DNA of 64,000 bases from NCBI GenBank assembly GCA_012064415.1, contig SSNU01000051.1, forward strand, positions 164,461 through 228,460, in the 5' to 3' direction. The notes under the pieces were generated by a model, which was given only the letters and a program-made list of their open reading frames with translations, had not been told where the DNA came from and did no database searches. Positions 34,701 to 48,025 of the stretch are shown piece by piece; position 1 is the first letter of the stretch; each line of letters opens with the position of its first letter. The translations under genes and the position numbers were made by a program. Source of the stretch: Gyrodactylus bullatarudis (taxonomy: Eukaryota > Platyhelminthes > Monogenea > Gyrodactylidea > Gyrodactylidae).

Positions 34701-37700
34701 CTTCTCCATTTGGTCAGCATCGACGTCAAACTCTGAGAACACCTCGAGCCTATTCCAGGATTTCCAGCAGACCTTTGGCAACCATCAAAATCCAATCTCA
34801 CCCCTCAACGGCCATGGCCAAGGGATCAATAATAACGCCAATGATTTGTTTGGCTTATCGCCAACTGGCAGTTGTCTCTCCACCAGCCATCATTCACAAC
34901 GAAGTCGATCACCCTTTGACAGATCATCAAACCTTGTGAGTATTTCACTTTTGGCATTTAAACCTCTTTTGTTATCTCGAATACGAAGAGGGAAGATTTT
35001 GTGTGTTTCTTCTTCTTCTTCTTCTTACTCGTGTAAACATTGTGTCAAACCCTTGAAGATTGTGGCAGTTTTAGAGGTCCTAGTCACCCAATTCTCCTAC
35101 CTAGGCATTGAAGTCAATATCTCTGACTTGTTTTTCTCTTCTCTTCTCTTGTTTTGTACCCACATCTCTTTTTTAATTTTATGACATTTAAAGTTATCAT
35201 TCACTCATTGATAGATAGAAAGATAGTGGTCTCTTAAGGCACAGTTTTAGTTTCTACACAGCTCCATTCGAGAAGATGTTTTGGAAAATGTTTTTTTTAT
35301 ATTCTTTTTTATATATTTTAATTGAGCAATCATTCATCCCTCTCTAGCTTCTTTCACTTGTAATGAGAATAATTCGCTGCAATAAACTTAATAATAACAC
35401 AGTCCCAAGGGTGGAATTATATACATCGTCATTCTCGAGACGATTTCCTTTTGCTTCTTCCATGACTGGATGATTCCAGCTTAAAGAGGGGGGGTTGATG
35501 ATCTAGAGATTAGACCCTGAAAATGCCCAACTTATTTAATTTCAAGAGATGATCTTCCTTTTTGATCTTCTACTTTTGTGAATGGTTTTTTTAAAAACGA
35601 GTCATTTCGAGATTTTCCTAACTTGTTTCATTCACTATTTGTCACATGAGAATACTTTTAAAGATTTCTATTCACAAGAAAGAAAAAATCAAGTCAGATT
35701 GAATAAATCTAACTACAATTTTCACTGTATCTTATTTCATCAGGGGATCCGAAAAATAATTGGGTTCCTGACTTGAAATTCAGTCATACATCACATTCCT
35801 GATGAATAGCTTGTTGAAAGTGTCTCTGAAATCTGAGAAGGATGAAGCATTTTGTCAAAGAAAAGGATACATTTTCTGTATATTCTATGCAGTTAATGAG
35901 GGAATTTTTATAATAATTGGAAATACACATTCCCAAAATATATTGCTGAAAATTTTATTCATTTAGCATTAGGAAATGTAACGTAATTTCTATTCTCTGT
36001 TATTTTCCAAAGCTCTGTCTCTTGTATTAATTTCTTTAGAGATTACCACTTGTATAATAAATGGCTCCCCATCCTTTCTACTTATTAATACAATAACAAG
36101 TAACGTATATATAGATTACAGACCACATTAGTAATGTACTATTTGCATTGAAATATGTCCAGTTCTCTCTCGTATTCATGTGTCTGTAATGTAAATAGGA
36201 TAAATGTAATATTGAATTTGACATATTCTATCTGTATTTTGAGCTGGGTATATTTTCTTTCTTGCTACTCTACCAACCTTTGAGATTCAATCATTAATTC
36301 ACATATTGTGTGTGTAACAACATGACAAGGAACGCCTGTTGAAGAAATTCTTTTCATATTCCCCACTGCATAATGAATGGACAAATAAAAAAATAACAGT
36401 CTATTAAGAAAGAGAGGAGGTATATTTAGATTTCACTCTGTCACTGTCTCTTAATGACAAGGGAACAAATGGTTACTTAATTGAAAAGAATTAGCCAAGA
36501 GCCAATGATTGGGTGTGTGTAAAGTACCACATCTCTAACACCCCCTCCGCCCCGCTTTTGACTACAAATTTATCGATTGGGTTTGAGACTTCAACCGGTT
36601 TTTTTCTCTAGAAAACCTTGAGAAGAAATGCATGATTGAAATTGTAAAACCTCCTCTTGAGTAATTCTAATTGATGAAAAACCAAAACACTTTTCTAGTA
36701 GTATTCAGGTAGAAAAAGAAAAATTAAAAATCAATTGGGCCATGGTAGTTCTAAATTGTGCGTGTAGTTCTTTTGAATACACAGATTTGGATCTTCCTTC
36801 ATAATGTAAAATTTCTCTCTGATTTTGAGGTCCTTCAGTTGATCGTTTGAATTTTTAAATATAATCTTGAAATTGCTTTCGTTCGCCTCACATCCACATC
36901 TATCAATGTGTTTTTTAATAGACGAACTATTCTTGTTTAAATGTTCATCAATCCTAATCGCTAACCTTCTCTGCGTTCGACCTATATATCTAGCTCCGCA
37001 TGATGCCTCAAAGCGATAAATGAGATTAGATTGTTCCGATTTTTTCAGCTTGTCTTTGAGTTGAAATCTGAATATACTTGAGGTTCTGTATACAACCTTC
37101 AATTGTATATCACTGTAATGTTCATTTACAAGTAATTTCAGTTTTCTCCTTAGTTCATAGCTGAATCCATCTCCTTTAAAGTTTAACTTCATATGGATAG
37201 GGATAGCTCCTTCAGTTTTTTCTTGTTCTACTGGTTGAGTTGCTTCATCTTCAAAAACTTTTTGTATGTATTTCTGAACAAATCTTTCAGGATATCCGTT
37301 TTCTTCCAGTCTTTTTCGGATTTCATTAATCTCATTCAAAACTGCATCTTCAGAATACTAGCCCTTCTTTCAGAAAAGTGGTCAACAAGTTATTTTCACT
37401 TTCTTGAGAATAGAAAGATACCTGTCCTATATTTATATGACCCAAACCGGGGGCTTGAAGGATTAACGAGTAGTAGACAAGACCCCCTTTTTCACCACAA
37501 ATCAATCGATGAGGTTTAAATTTGAAAATGTATGTTTAGTTTTAATGAGTAAGTAAATTAATTCCCTCATTAATTTGAATGAGAAGGAAACGTTTTATTT
37601 TGAAATGTAACAAATCGAGAGAATAAATAAATCCGTGCAATATTTCGGAGCTTTTCAAAGGAAAAACTAACTAAGAAATGAGTGGAAGAAAAGTATGAAT

Positions 37701-40700
37701 TACTCTTGGCTCACGTAGTAGCAGGAGGAAATAAAACTTAAGGAAAATGAACGTTTGCCTGTCTAAACAACTATGGCACACACGAAAGGAGGAAGAACAA
37801 CACCACCAAGGTACACCACTAGGATTAATTCAGTGTATCAAATCATTACAAAAGAGAGATTACTCTGTGTACTTATTGTGCATTTAGCATGGAGTATAAT
37901 ACATTCTCTCCTGGATAAATAACGATTATGATTACTTTAGATATTATACAATTTGGTAGTATTGCCTCTCAGGAATTATCGATTATATTCTCTAGTTTTG
38001 GTAACTTTAGTTGGAAATTGATTCTAATGCTACATTGTAAAATTTTTTTAGCAGGCTTAATCGGTTGTTTAAACAGTCCAAAGAACCCATGGAAATTCAA
38101 AATTAAAAATTTTGGCCGATGAGCCGGAATTCATTCAGTTTGATCTAGACAAGTTCTTCATCGAAAAGTTAGGTACTAGGGGTAGGTTGTAGTTTTCAAC
38201 CTCTCGTTTTCAACCGACTCTAAGCATTAATTTGTATTGAATCATGTCTCAAGAATGCATCATCTTGTATTTCACCCAAGTTTGAAATCACCGCCTATTT
38301 TTCAATGAATTTTTACTACGGTATCACGTTAAGTAGTAGAAAATTCATTGAAACTCAATTTAAAAATTTCACCCCAGTCGAGGGGGGTCTATTCTGGTTA
38401 AATCTTTCCCTCTACTCAAAAGTAAGTACAACAACTAAGTAAAGGGAAGATTGCAAATAAAAATCCTCCTTTGATCCCCTTTCTTTTCTCACTCAAGAGA
38501 TTCTTTCTCCTCAACGCACATATTCAATTAATTTAAATTTTTTCAAATCTCCTATCTATCCACTGCAGGAATAACGATTCGTGTTTTAATTAAATTTCCC
38601 CCTTTTTTTCAGAGAGGAAACTTCAAGAAGATTTTCTTTCCCTTCTTCTTCTTGGGAGGATTTATCTCTCTCTTTTTCTCTTATAATAACAATACTATAA
38701 TAATACTACTAGTAATAAATATCCCACCCAATTCGTATGCATGTATGTGTGAGAGAGCATGTATCACTCACTCATTTCACAAACGAGAAATAATCTGTCC
38801 CAATTAAAGAAGAAGAAAAAGAAGAAAAAATTAGGAGAAAATTGTTTCCCTCTCTAATCTCTTACCTTTTTCAAATGTCTAGTCTTTGCTTGAATTGATT
38901 TTACATTGCATCAAGCCCCTATTTTTCTGTTCATCATGATCTGATTGGCTGAGAATTGAAAATTACAACTTTTCATTCATTCATTCATTAGAGAGTGTAA
39001 TCTATTTCCGAGGTCGGTTGATTTGATAAACAAGTACCCATGTGAAGAAGTAAGGAGGATATAGATAATAAGAATAACTTAATTTGATATGCAATATACA
39101 TAGACATAGCTCACCTGATATATACTCCTATTATGTGCGCTTCGATTACTTTTGAAATATACACACAGTCTCCATCTCTTGGAATTTCTGAGTCAAACAA
39201 AAAGTCAATCCAATTATCTCTACTCCTCTCTTTTCACAAATGTCACAAATGTGGCGCACGTTAGCTTACTAGGGAAGACATCTTTGTTATGTCAATGTTC
39301 CATTGTACATTCTTTACAATCTATACAGTTTTGACATAATTCAAAGACATGTCTCTGTGAATTCTTCAGTTGAGGCTTCGATTATTTTATTCTTTTAATG
39401 AGTCCAAAAAACTCAGTTTTTAAATGAGGAGGTAGTGTATTTTGCTATAATTCAATGAAAAGTAGTGTAGTAAATTATTTTACAAATTTCATTCAATTAC
39501 TGAATGAATTTTTTGGCCAATGTCAATCCTACAGATAGGTCATTTAAGTTTGACGTCATTTTTGACACTGAGCACACAATTTTTTCTCTGTTACTGGTAG
39601 TAAATTAAGAAAAAAGGAAAATAATTTTTATAGCTGATTGACACCGTGGGAAAAAAAAATTTTGGGTTCTTCTACTCCTACTGAGTGACACCTCGGTTAT
39701 TCTTCTTCTTTCTTTTTAATCTATTCTCTAAAAAACTCTTTTTCTTTTTCCCTGATAATCGATATATATCCAAAGGGATCAAATCGAGATGACAGAAAAA
39801 AGACACCCTCATTTGTTACATTGCTCGGGAATTTCTAATTAGAAGGGATAAAAATTTGTAGAAAAGTTTTCCCATATGTTTGTTATCGAAAGTTTAAGTC
39901 TCTCCATTAAAAAAATGTTCATTTCCCAACAACAACAACAGAAACAGAAAGAACATAGAGCAGCTTCCTTAAGGAAGAAAAATCTGGCCCAAAACTACGT
40001 GCAACCATAAATGCTTGGATAAGTTTTCTTCCTATTCATCCATACAAGCAAGACGAGGAGATAACTGGCATTAAGGAAGGGTTTTTCTCCCTCGATATCG
40101 ATTCATTCATAACTTTCGAGGTCAAACAATTGGGCTAAACACGTGTTCCCCTCCATATGAGGTAACTCTGTTTCTGTACACATTTTGATATCCATTCCTA
40201 TTTCTTCAATGGAATCACGAGAAACTTTACACATTTCCCTCTTTTTCAACCATTAATTCTGTCTAATTGCAAGTTTTTTTAGATTGTTTCAATCCATTCT
40301 AAAAGACTCAATCTTTATTCCTATATTTGCTCGGTTTCTCTCAACTGGTGAAGAAAAATTTCGTAAGACGATACCTCGCCATCTCTCTGCGTGAATAGAT
40401 TACAAATTCTGTAAATCCTGTATAAAGGTTAAAACAAAATCACTTTTTCCATTGCAACCGGTACATAAATAAATCTTTTATTATTCGAATTCTCCTAAAG
40501 ATCCATCGAAAACCTGCACAATCCATCTCTACTGGACACTTGGCGATACGATTTTATCTGTAGTGTCGTCCAAGTTGGAAGAAATTCAGTTGAAGAGATT
40601 CACTATTCTATTTCTAGGCAAAAAATCAACCTTGCACTTTGAATTGGCTCCCATTCCCCCCTATAGGGAAAAGTGCAATATGAATTTTTTGCTTTATTTT

Positions 40701-43700
40701 TGCTTCTGTCTTGATGAAATATATAAATAAACCTTTGAATGGAAACAGTAAGAGGGTAGCTAAATTAACTAAAGTAAACTAAAAAGAAGTTATTATTATT
40801 TAGTTCAATTATTATTATTCTTCAGATGGCAATAAAAACTAGGCTTCTTATCACTAGCGAGTCAGCTACCCAGAATAGTAGAGCTGGATTTACATTAACT
40901 AGTCAAATAGTCATGACCAACTCCCCCCCATCCTCATCCCCATCTAGCCAGACTTTTATAATTTCGAGACCTAGAATTGCTCCTTCCTCTCGTGTGGGGG
41001 TAGTGTGGGGCACACGTGTTCATGTTTTTTTTCCTTCTCCTAGATAAAGTGTCATTGAGACGAACTGACATTTTCTCTTGATGAGAATTTTACTACCCAT
41101 CCACCCAACTTATCTATCTGACTTTCCCTACCTAGCTATGTTTGTATGTATGTTTTTTTTGACTTCCCATGGATTTCCACTCGCTCTTATTGGGATCTTG
41201 AATTGATTTTTTATTATTTTAATTAGAGAGGGATGGTTCGTGGGAAATTCAACTTTTTATCTCCCCTTAACAATCTCTGGTATTAAAATGAGAAACCCTG
41301 TTTTTTTTTATTAAGGCTTTTTATTATCAAACCCCATTCTCTTCAATTCCTCTCGAGAAAGTTGATTTTTTTGTTTTTATTTTACTAAATGTTGTTTGTT
41401 TCAAATACTCACAAGTCTGGTTCGATTCAGCTCAAGTCACCAAAATTAAACTACATCCCCCTTTTTTCATTGAACGTTTTGAGTAAATCAAAAGGTATTT
41501 ATTGTGATGATATTAAAGATTACCTGATTAAGATTAAATTTATCATAACGATAGACGAGTCTAGAACACAAGGTTTTCTCAGTTTGACACAAAGCAAACT
41601 GAAGTTTAAATGATGGTTGGGGTTGATTTTCAGAGAAACCCCCTAGTTAGTTTTTTTATCTAAAAAATACAAAGTTTTGAGTTTTTGTTAGTGTTAATAA
41701 ATTCTAAATCGATAAAAATGAAATATATTCTAAATAAAATATCAGGTTTTGGTAAATTAAGCTAAAAATCTCAAAAATTTACTATATAAAGGAATAGCAA
41801 TAACAAATTCAGTATTTCTTTCTTACGGTGCTCTTCAAATGAATTAGCATAGTTTACCTCTAACTGAGAGTTCCCAAGGTAAAAACAACAGAGCTCAGCT
41901 TTCTTGACAAGAGCACCTCCAGGTTTACATTCCATCTCTTTAATATTTTTCTTTTAAATCAGTCCACTTGATTTATTTGAAGAGATCTTTTCTTGTGATT
42001 TCTCTGTCTCTCTCGTTCTTTGATTAGAATTTGTTACATTTCTTTTTCAACACAGAAATGATATACAAATCATATCTTCATAAATCAGTTGAAAGACATC
42101 TCTGGCACTCTCTGAGAATGGTGTTATCTCTTCTTCTGTCGAAGAAATTTATCTCTTTTTCTTCTTCTTAATAAAACCAAGTCACCAAATAATAACAACA
42201 AAGAAATTTGCAATTTGTGACGAGAGAGATGAGAAAAATTGGTGTCAACTGATTCTCTCTAAGCTAACACTCGTTCTCAAAAATATGGCCATGAGTTTAT
42301 CAGCTCTACACTCTCAGAGATATCATCTTTTTCCTCCTTCTGACAAGAAAGGAATTAATTAAGGAACACGCCAAGTTTTCTCAAGATATCGTCACGAAAA
42401 CAGCCCATTATTCCAATCTCTTTTTTTCACCATACACTTGGATTTATCACTTATTGGGTTTTTTGTATTTGGCGCCAAAATAAAATTTATCAGTTTAAAC
42501 AAATTTCGAATTATCCTAAATCGTAAATTCCAATTAGTAAGAGAGAAATTAACAAAAATAGCAAATTAAACTCAATTTATCATGTGATAAAAATGATTTT
42601 TCTATGATTTACTAAGATATCAATCATAAAATATTGAAAACGTTTTCTATTTGAAATTTGTTAATCTCATCACTACTAAGAGTTTATTTTTCCCAAGTTT
42701 ATCCCGAGTCTGTTTGGCCGGTTTATCATAAAATTGGCATCAATTGTGTCAAGAAATAGTCTAATCTAAAGCTATTGTTATTTTTTAAGACCTTTGGGAG
42801 TAGATTATCAAAAAAATCGTTTTATTTCTATAGACCTTTAATCGCAACTCTTGGCGGTCTTAGTAGCTCTCTTTCTTTTGCTATGCTCAGCTCATCTATT
42901 GGCAACAGTCTATCGGACACAAAAGAATAAGAATTCTGGCATATTCTAGCCCACCTAGCCAAAACAAGATAGCCCCATTCTCTCCTGAATTATTAATCCC
43001 AATGTGGACTCAGTGAATGGAGTGTACACACAATTGGAAAATTGACTCTGGGATTGTTAAAAGAAGCAGAGAAGACCATTAAAATCTGATTACAATACAC
43101 TCCCTCCTTTACGTTTCTCTTCTTTTTTTATCTACTCTTCCACTCACTCACTCCCTGACTGACTCAATGAATTATTTAAATTTGAGTTTTTTTCTTCATT
43201 TTTTGTTCCTTCTTTTTAAAAAATTATACATACACAAGACAAGATAATATTCCCTTACTACTCCTGTATTATCATTATACAATTCTGTGAATGACAAACA
43301 AAAAACATAATAATAATAATAATATTAAAGGAGAAAGAGAGAGAGAGAGGGGGTGAGGTGGAGAGTACACTTCATGTCTGTCTCATTTATGTATTCTCTA
43401 TGCATTTGAGTAGAAGTGTTCTCATGTTGTAGCATATTCTCCTTGAGTAGTAGTAGGTACTGTCGTTTCTAAACTGACTACGTGTTTACGTGTATAGTAG
43501 GATAGATAGATAATGGGAATCTTTTTTTTAACTCCTTCTGTATTTCTCTCACTTCAAAAAGAGAGAAATATAGATGCCAATCAATTTTACAGTAAAAAAA
43601 AGTATACATTTATTAGTGAAAGATTACCTTAAATACTTCTTCTCACCTGCGCGCGCGCCATTCCTCCTTCTTTCTCCAGTACTAATCAATCAATGATGAA

Positions 43701-46700
43701 TGAATGAATGAATGAATGAATTACTGAGTAAATTAGTAGTAGTAATTTCTGTTTGCATGCTTTTTATTCGAGTGACCAATGAGAAATCAGGCATGATCCT
43801 GATTCTCATTGGCCCTCACTTGATTGCATAAGTACAATACGATATTTTGAACACTTGTGAATGAATATAGTAAATAAAAATAAAAAAAGTTGAATGAATT
43901 ACGCGTATCCTCATCGTGCCCATTTTTCTATCTGTGAACAAAAAATAAATAGTAGAACGACGATATGGGAGAGTTGTTGTTGAATGTCAATCAAATTACA
44001 AATTGTTATTTAGGAAAAAATTTATATTTAATGTACGGAATAGAGAGAGAGAGGTGTTTACAATAATGATGAGGATATTAGAAGAGGGAAAAAAGTGTAA
44101 TTTGTATAAACATACACAAAATGTGGTGATGCATATTTTTTAGGCAAGAATTTCAGATGAGTTAAATTATGAGAGAATGGATAAGTGTGTAAAGTGAGTT
44201 AAGATGGCTTCTTCTTCTTCTTCTTCTTCACTATATAGCACACACCTAAACTTTATCAACTTTTGTATTTTTTAATGTGAAAAGAGGAAAAGACTTTTCC
44301 ATCCAGTCAGAAAATTTACAAAATGAGGGCTGTGGAATTATTCAAATATATCAACGTTTTAACTATAAAAATAAAGCCAGTTTCTTTCTATTACTCTGTT
44401 AATTTGCACGACTTGGCTCATTTAAACAAAAAGAGGTTTTGAATGAATTACTATTTTTCTATGCCATTATTTAAAAAAGATGAAAATGTGATTGTGTAGT
44501 AGAGAAATTCATTGAAAAAAAGGAGTTTGTAAGGAGTTTTCGTTTTCTACATCTTTTTCTACATTTGACAAAGTAATCTATTTTCGTGGATTAAAGAAAT
44601 AAATTAAAACAGTGATTGATAGGGCAAAAATAGAATGGAGATGAGTAAAAAGTTATCACTCCTTAAATTCTTTCTTCTTTTCCATTATCATTATTATCGT
44701 GAAAGAGAGAAAGCATACAACAGATGGCGTAGAGTTTTTTTGGTTGACTCAGACCGTGAACTGCAAATGGAGGAGAAACTTTTACATTTTGGAAATCAAC
44801 AACAACAACAAAAAAAATGAAATCAACCCCTACCCCCTTGAAATGTCCTCTTTTATTCCTCAAAAATAAAATATCCTCTTTAACCAAGTGTGACTTTCTT
44901 CCTTTCTTCTTCTTCCAAAGCAATTCTTGGGATTACGTGGGAAATGTTTTGGTACAGAAAATAAAACTGTATGGTTTTCTGAAAGAATATTGTATCAATT
45001 GTAAAAATAAAATGAGAAATGTTTTCTCTTAACAGACTCTAGATAATCCCTCCCAAAATTCCGTCATATTTTTGGTTAGATTGCCTTTTTTGTAATTTTT
45101 TTATTAAGATATAACTAGTTGAAGTTAACTGGTGAGTAGAACGTCTCTTCCGATAGATGGATGGATCGATCATCAGTCCTGCTTTTCATTGAGTTCCCTT
45201 CAATTAGAAATGATACTTTGACTTAAAAATTATCAAAATATTGAAATATCCTATGCAAATGACGATTCTGAAACTTTCTGCTTAAAACTTTTATATAGTC
45301 AATATTTGAGAATTATTAGAAATAATGAAAAAATACGTTTTAAAAAACATTAGTTTTACATTAAAGTAGTCAAGATTGAGTATTTAAAGCACACTGATAA
45401 TGTTGACGATTAAAGGGTTAGAATCAGATCAATTCTGATCCAATACTGATAGCAATGTTTTCCAGTGTATTTTTCTGGATCGTTTCGTCCATCTTGCGAC
45501 AACATTCCATTGGCTCTATTCAACGTGAGAGAGGGCATATACCAAGCATACACAGCTTCTATTTTTACTCCGGGAATCGTTATTACTGGAAGAGGGAGGT
45601 ACACCTACGCACTTTCAGTTCATTACTCTATGAAAATCATGAATCAGATATTTTTGTGTGTGTAGGAATATACCCTCGTGTATTATGGTGTATGCAATGC
45701 ATCAATGAATTTTTTAGATCATTTTTTTACTATCCTTATTTATACCTACTTACAAGTATACTGGTTAAAATAATTATCAAAAATTTAATTTTCTAGAATA
45801 AATTTCAAGGTCTTATGGCCAACATTGGCTCAGGTTACTGCCTGAGTCAGTCAGGAAACCAACGCAAAGATTGGCCGTACAACATGAACAATCCACGATT
45901 AAACTACGATCAGAACTCTAATGGATCACGACTGGGCTTGAATGCTCCCCTGTCAAATGGCAATTCACTGTATGCGGCTTGTGCAGCTGCGATGGCAGCG
46001 ATTTCATCCACCTGGGGTCAAAAGAGCGCCCAGGCAGACCTCAACACTGCCAAACCCAACTGTGGTCCGATGAAGAGGGGTCGTAAAAAACAGTCAAGGG
46101 GTCATAATCTGGAGCCGAATAGTCCGTTCCAAGGTCAAGCAGGCTTGCATTCTCCTCAACGTCGGAGACCTTCTAGTAAGGGAACGAATAGCTCTAACCA
46201 TTCAAGTCCATTTTCATCTTCGTAAGTCCCCTTCCAATGATTCTTTAGTAATATCTGAATTTAAAATGTATATCTTGCTTTAGGATGCTACCATCCAGGT
46301 TCTTGGCTCTGTCCTCTTCCTCGAATGGTCTCATGACCCTCCCAAACACTCCCGATAGTTCTCATTCAATATCGGGCTGGCCAACTAATCCGGCCAGTAC
46401 AAGACAGTTTGACAATATCCTCAATGCTTTGGATGAATTGAAACCAATGACCTCTACGCTACAGAGAGTCATCAAGTTGGTGAAAAAATCGAATATCACA
46501 AAAATCCTAGCCGAAAGAATTCAGTCAATGAAGAACTTTGACGACTCACACTCGGCCGATTACACAAGACTCGATCAAGATCGTGATCTTCTCTGGTTGA
46601 GGATGCGAGCAAAATATTCCAAGTTCAAGTTTACCACGTTCAGCGATGACTTGTACGTACCAGATACACCCCATCCATCCCTGACTAGGCCAAATCGGCC

Positions 46701-48025
46701 TAAGAGCTCCAACGCCATCATCTATAAAAGTCGTGGGAAGCGAGCCTCTGTTAACCATGGAACAATGAACGACTTTGTTCAGTCAGACAATCCCGAGAAT
46801 CATTTCAAAATGGACGATCAGCCTCTAAATTTAATTCAAAATGCCCCACAATTGGCCAGTCAACAACGCAGTCATCCTAATCAGCTACCCCTCTCCGACG
46901 TGATGCAGAATCCGTTCAGTTTTGAACACTCAAAGATTCTCGGAGGTTATAATTCTAGTTCAAAAATACCACCGCCACCATTTTATTCCAATTTTTCCAG
47001 TAGTTTCAGTCAAAGTAAGTTAACTGATGCTGATAGAAATCTTGTTTTCTCTTTAAATATATTGAAATTTTTATTCTATAGAGGGCAATATTCGTGCGAA
47101 TCCGTACACTGTCAACCACATGACCCAATTCATGGATCAGACGACAAGCGGCCAACAACAGGCCCAAGGTTCTTCTTCGAGAAAATTCAACTCTTACACC
47201 TCATCAGGGAATAGTTCCCAAACAAAGCAGCATAGACTCAAAAATTACTCTGAGGACTCCTTGTTTCCGAGTGGGCCACAGATAACGACGCCTCGTTTGA
47301 TGAATCATCCCGGTACTGAGCTAACCGGCGGCAGTATGAAAAAGTGCAGAGCCCGATTCGGTCTTGAGCATCAGAATCTCTGGTGTAAGCCATGTCGACG
47401 TAAAAAGAAGTGCATTCGATTCATTTCAGAACAAGACCTCGAACAGCAGGAGAATAAACAAAGAGCGTCTGCTAACGATGGCAAATCTAGTCAGTTCTAC
47501 ATGAACGATTTGATTCGCCGCCAGCAGAATGTAGGCAAGCCACGTGTCAAAAAGAATCAGGCCAACCTGAATCCCATCAATCCGATTTGTACGAGTACAC
47601 TGGATAACTCAAATTTTCTAACTTCAGCTGCTGCTGCATTCCTCAGGAACTCGAATCCGGGCCAGACAAATGCACCCATGGACTATCCCCTATTCAATCA
47701 TTGCAATACCCCTTCTACGGGGAACAATTTGTTGAGTCAACCTGTTGATGGGAACCAGACATCTCCGTCAATCGGTTCAATGATGGCTGCAATGTTTGCA
47801 CGGAATGATCATGGCCAAATGCAAAATTCCAACAACAGCCTCTTGGGGAATGGTCAGTCAACGCAATTCCAACTACCGATTGCCTCGCAAGAGTTGCTGT
47901 TCAACTCTTCCGACCTGACGAGCATCGAGATGAAGCGGAGAAAACTGAATAACGTCTTTCCAAACTTTATCGACGATCTTGGCGATAATGCAGCAGGGAC
48001 CCTCTCAAAGCTGGTCGCTCAATGA
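25775..48025 (+). CDS. TCF/LEF (pangolin)-like protein with C-clamp, HMG box not found
   Basis: Proposed structure: join(25775..25906,31060..31144,34508..34935,45797..46221,46284..47014,47082..48025), 914 residues, every junction GT/AG and in phase. Exon 1 is a TCF beta-catenin-binding N-terminus: [16 protein letters not shown], then [19 protein letters not shown]. Exon 3 (residues 73-215) carries an Ala/Gln-rich start ([11 protein letters not shown]) and a Gly/Ser-rich stretch; exons 4 and 5 are Ser/Asn/Pro-rich with a basic patch [13 protein letters not shown]. Exon 6 has the C-clamp (about 686-715): [17 protein letters not shown], then [13 protein letters not shown], nearly identical to Drosophila pangolin. 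The C-clamp binds helper sites beside Wnt-response elements. In known TCFs an HMG box precedes it; here the 85 residues upstream are Ser/Gln-rich and I find no HMG motif in the exons or, by eye, in the long introns. Either an exon escaped me or this is an HMG-less TCF relative. Confidence 0.82.
30445..30545 (+). repeat. Dispersed repeat, inverted copy at 34150-34320
   Basis: AGCAGATAGAGTCCAGGCGA and TTGAATTCTACGGGTATGAT match the reverse complement of 34263-34319 (TCGCCTGAACTCTATCTGCT). Similarity continues through the TTAAACAAAAATTCAATTTT block. The two copies lie in introns 1 and 2. Confidence 0.7.
30848..30882 (+). repeat. GA / GGGA microsatellite
   Basis: A run of GA dinucleotides passes into GGGA tetranucleotide units. 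Confidence 0.85.
33775..34095 (-). mobile_element. LINE reverse-transcriptase ORF, C-terminal fragment
   Basis: On the minus strand it reads [20 protein letters not shown] and later [17 protein letters not shown]. This matches the C-terminal region of the intact LINE at 53613 (NLHPLWLRR, then YNLRSCRGYSF). Only this end is present, as expected of a 5'-truncated insertion, and its upstream part is broken by a stop. Confidence 0.65.
34150..34320 (-). repeat. Dispersed repeat, inverted copy of 30445-30545
   Basis: The reverse complement carries AGCAGATAGAGTTCAGGCGA and TTGAATTCTACAGGTATGAT. It ends about 190 nt before exon 3 of the TCF-like gene. Confidence 0.7.
36731..37365 (-). mobile_element. 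Penelope-like element, GIY-YIG endonuclease end
   Basis: An open frame of about 200 residues begins near [20 protein letters not shown], runs through the RT-endonuclease linker, and ends in a GIY-YIG nuclease: [20 protein letters not shown], then IRIDEHLNK, then [20 protein letters not shown] and a terminal [18 protein letters not shown] nucleases at the C-terminus define endonuclease-bearing Penelope elements. The copy is 5'-truncated: the RT proper is absent. It lies antisense within intron 3 of the TCF-like gene. The open frame has no stops, so it is younger than the copies at 1-480 and 10800-11060. Confidence 0.85.
43683..43720 (+). repeat. (TGAA)n microsatellite
   Basis: Seven or so tandem TGAA units following AATCAATCAATGA. 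Confidence 0.9.
44208..44228 (+). repeat. (CTT)n microsatellite
   Basis: Seven CTT units in an AT-rich intron. Confidence 0.9.

Larger units (their letters stand above)
34936..45796. other. Intron 3 of the TCF-like gene
   Basis: 10861 nt, donor GTGAGT, acceptor TTTTCTAG. Both flanking exons are phase 0, so a missed phase-0 exon set could sit here. I looked for HMG-box signatures (NAFM, GRRWHAL, YYELAR) and found none. It holds a Penelope fragment at 36731-37365 and simple repeats near 43326-43350, 43683-43720 and 44208-44228. Compositionally coding-like patches occur at 40826-41047 and 45466-45600. Confidence 0.7.

Noticed and set aside
34936..35184. Extension of TCF exon 3 to 35184
   Set aside because: The donor CTT|GTGAGT at 34935/34936 joins in phase to exon 4, and the extension is low-complexity intron.
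40826..41047. Open frame preceded by TTCTTCAG as a possible exon
   Set aside because: Ser/Pro-rich, no known motif, no good donor in frame.
42110..42765. Tryptophan-His strings (WHSL, WHQL) as possible HMG-box second helix
   Set aside because: Neighbouring residues do not match the TCF HMG pattern and stops follow within about ten codons.
44635..44820. Plus-strand frame with RWRR as an HMG candidate
   Set aside because: The context ([15 protein letters not shown], then poly-Gln) does not fit an HMG box, and the Gln run is a CAA repeat.
45466..45600. Coding-like patch with acceptor TTTTCCAG and donor GAG|GTACAC as an extra TCF exon
   Set aside because: Its phases do not fit between the phase-0 exons 3 and 4, and the translation ([20 protein letters not shown]) has no HMG or TCF motif. 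It could be a transposon trace, as the minus strand is also open.
47336..47421. C-clamp of the ZNF395/SLC2A4RG type rather than TCF
   Set aside because: The core KKCRARFGL and [13 protein letters not shown] matches the TCF form closely, and a TCF-type beta-catenin-binding exon lies upstream in phase.
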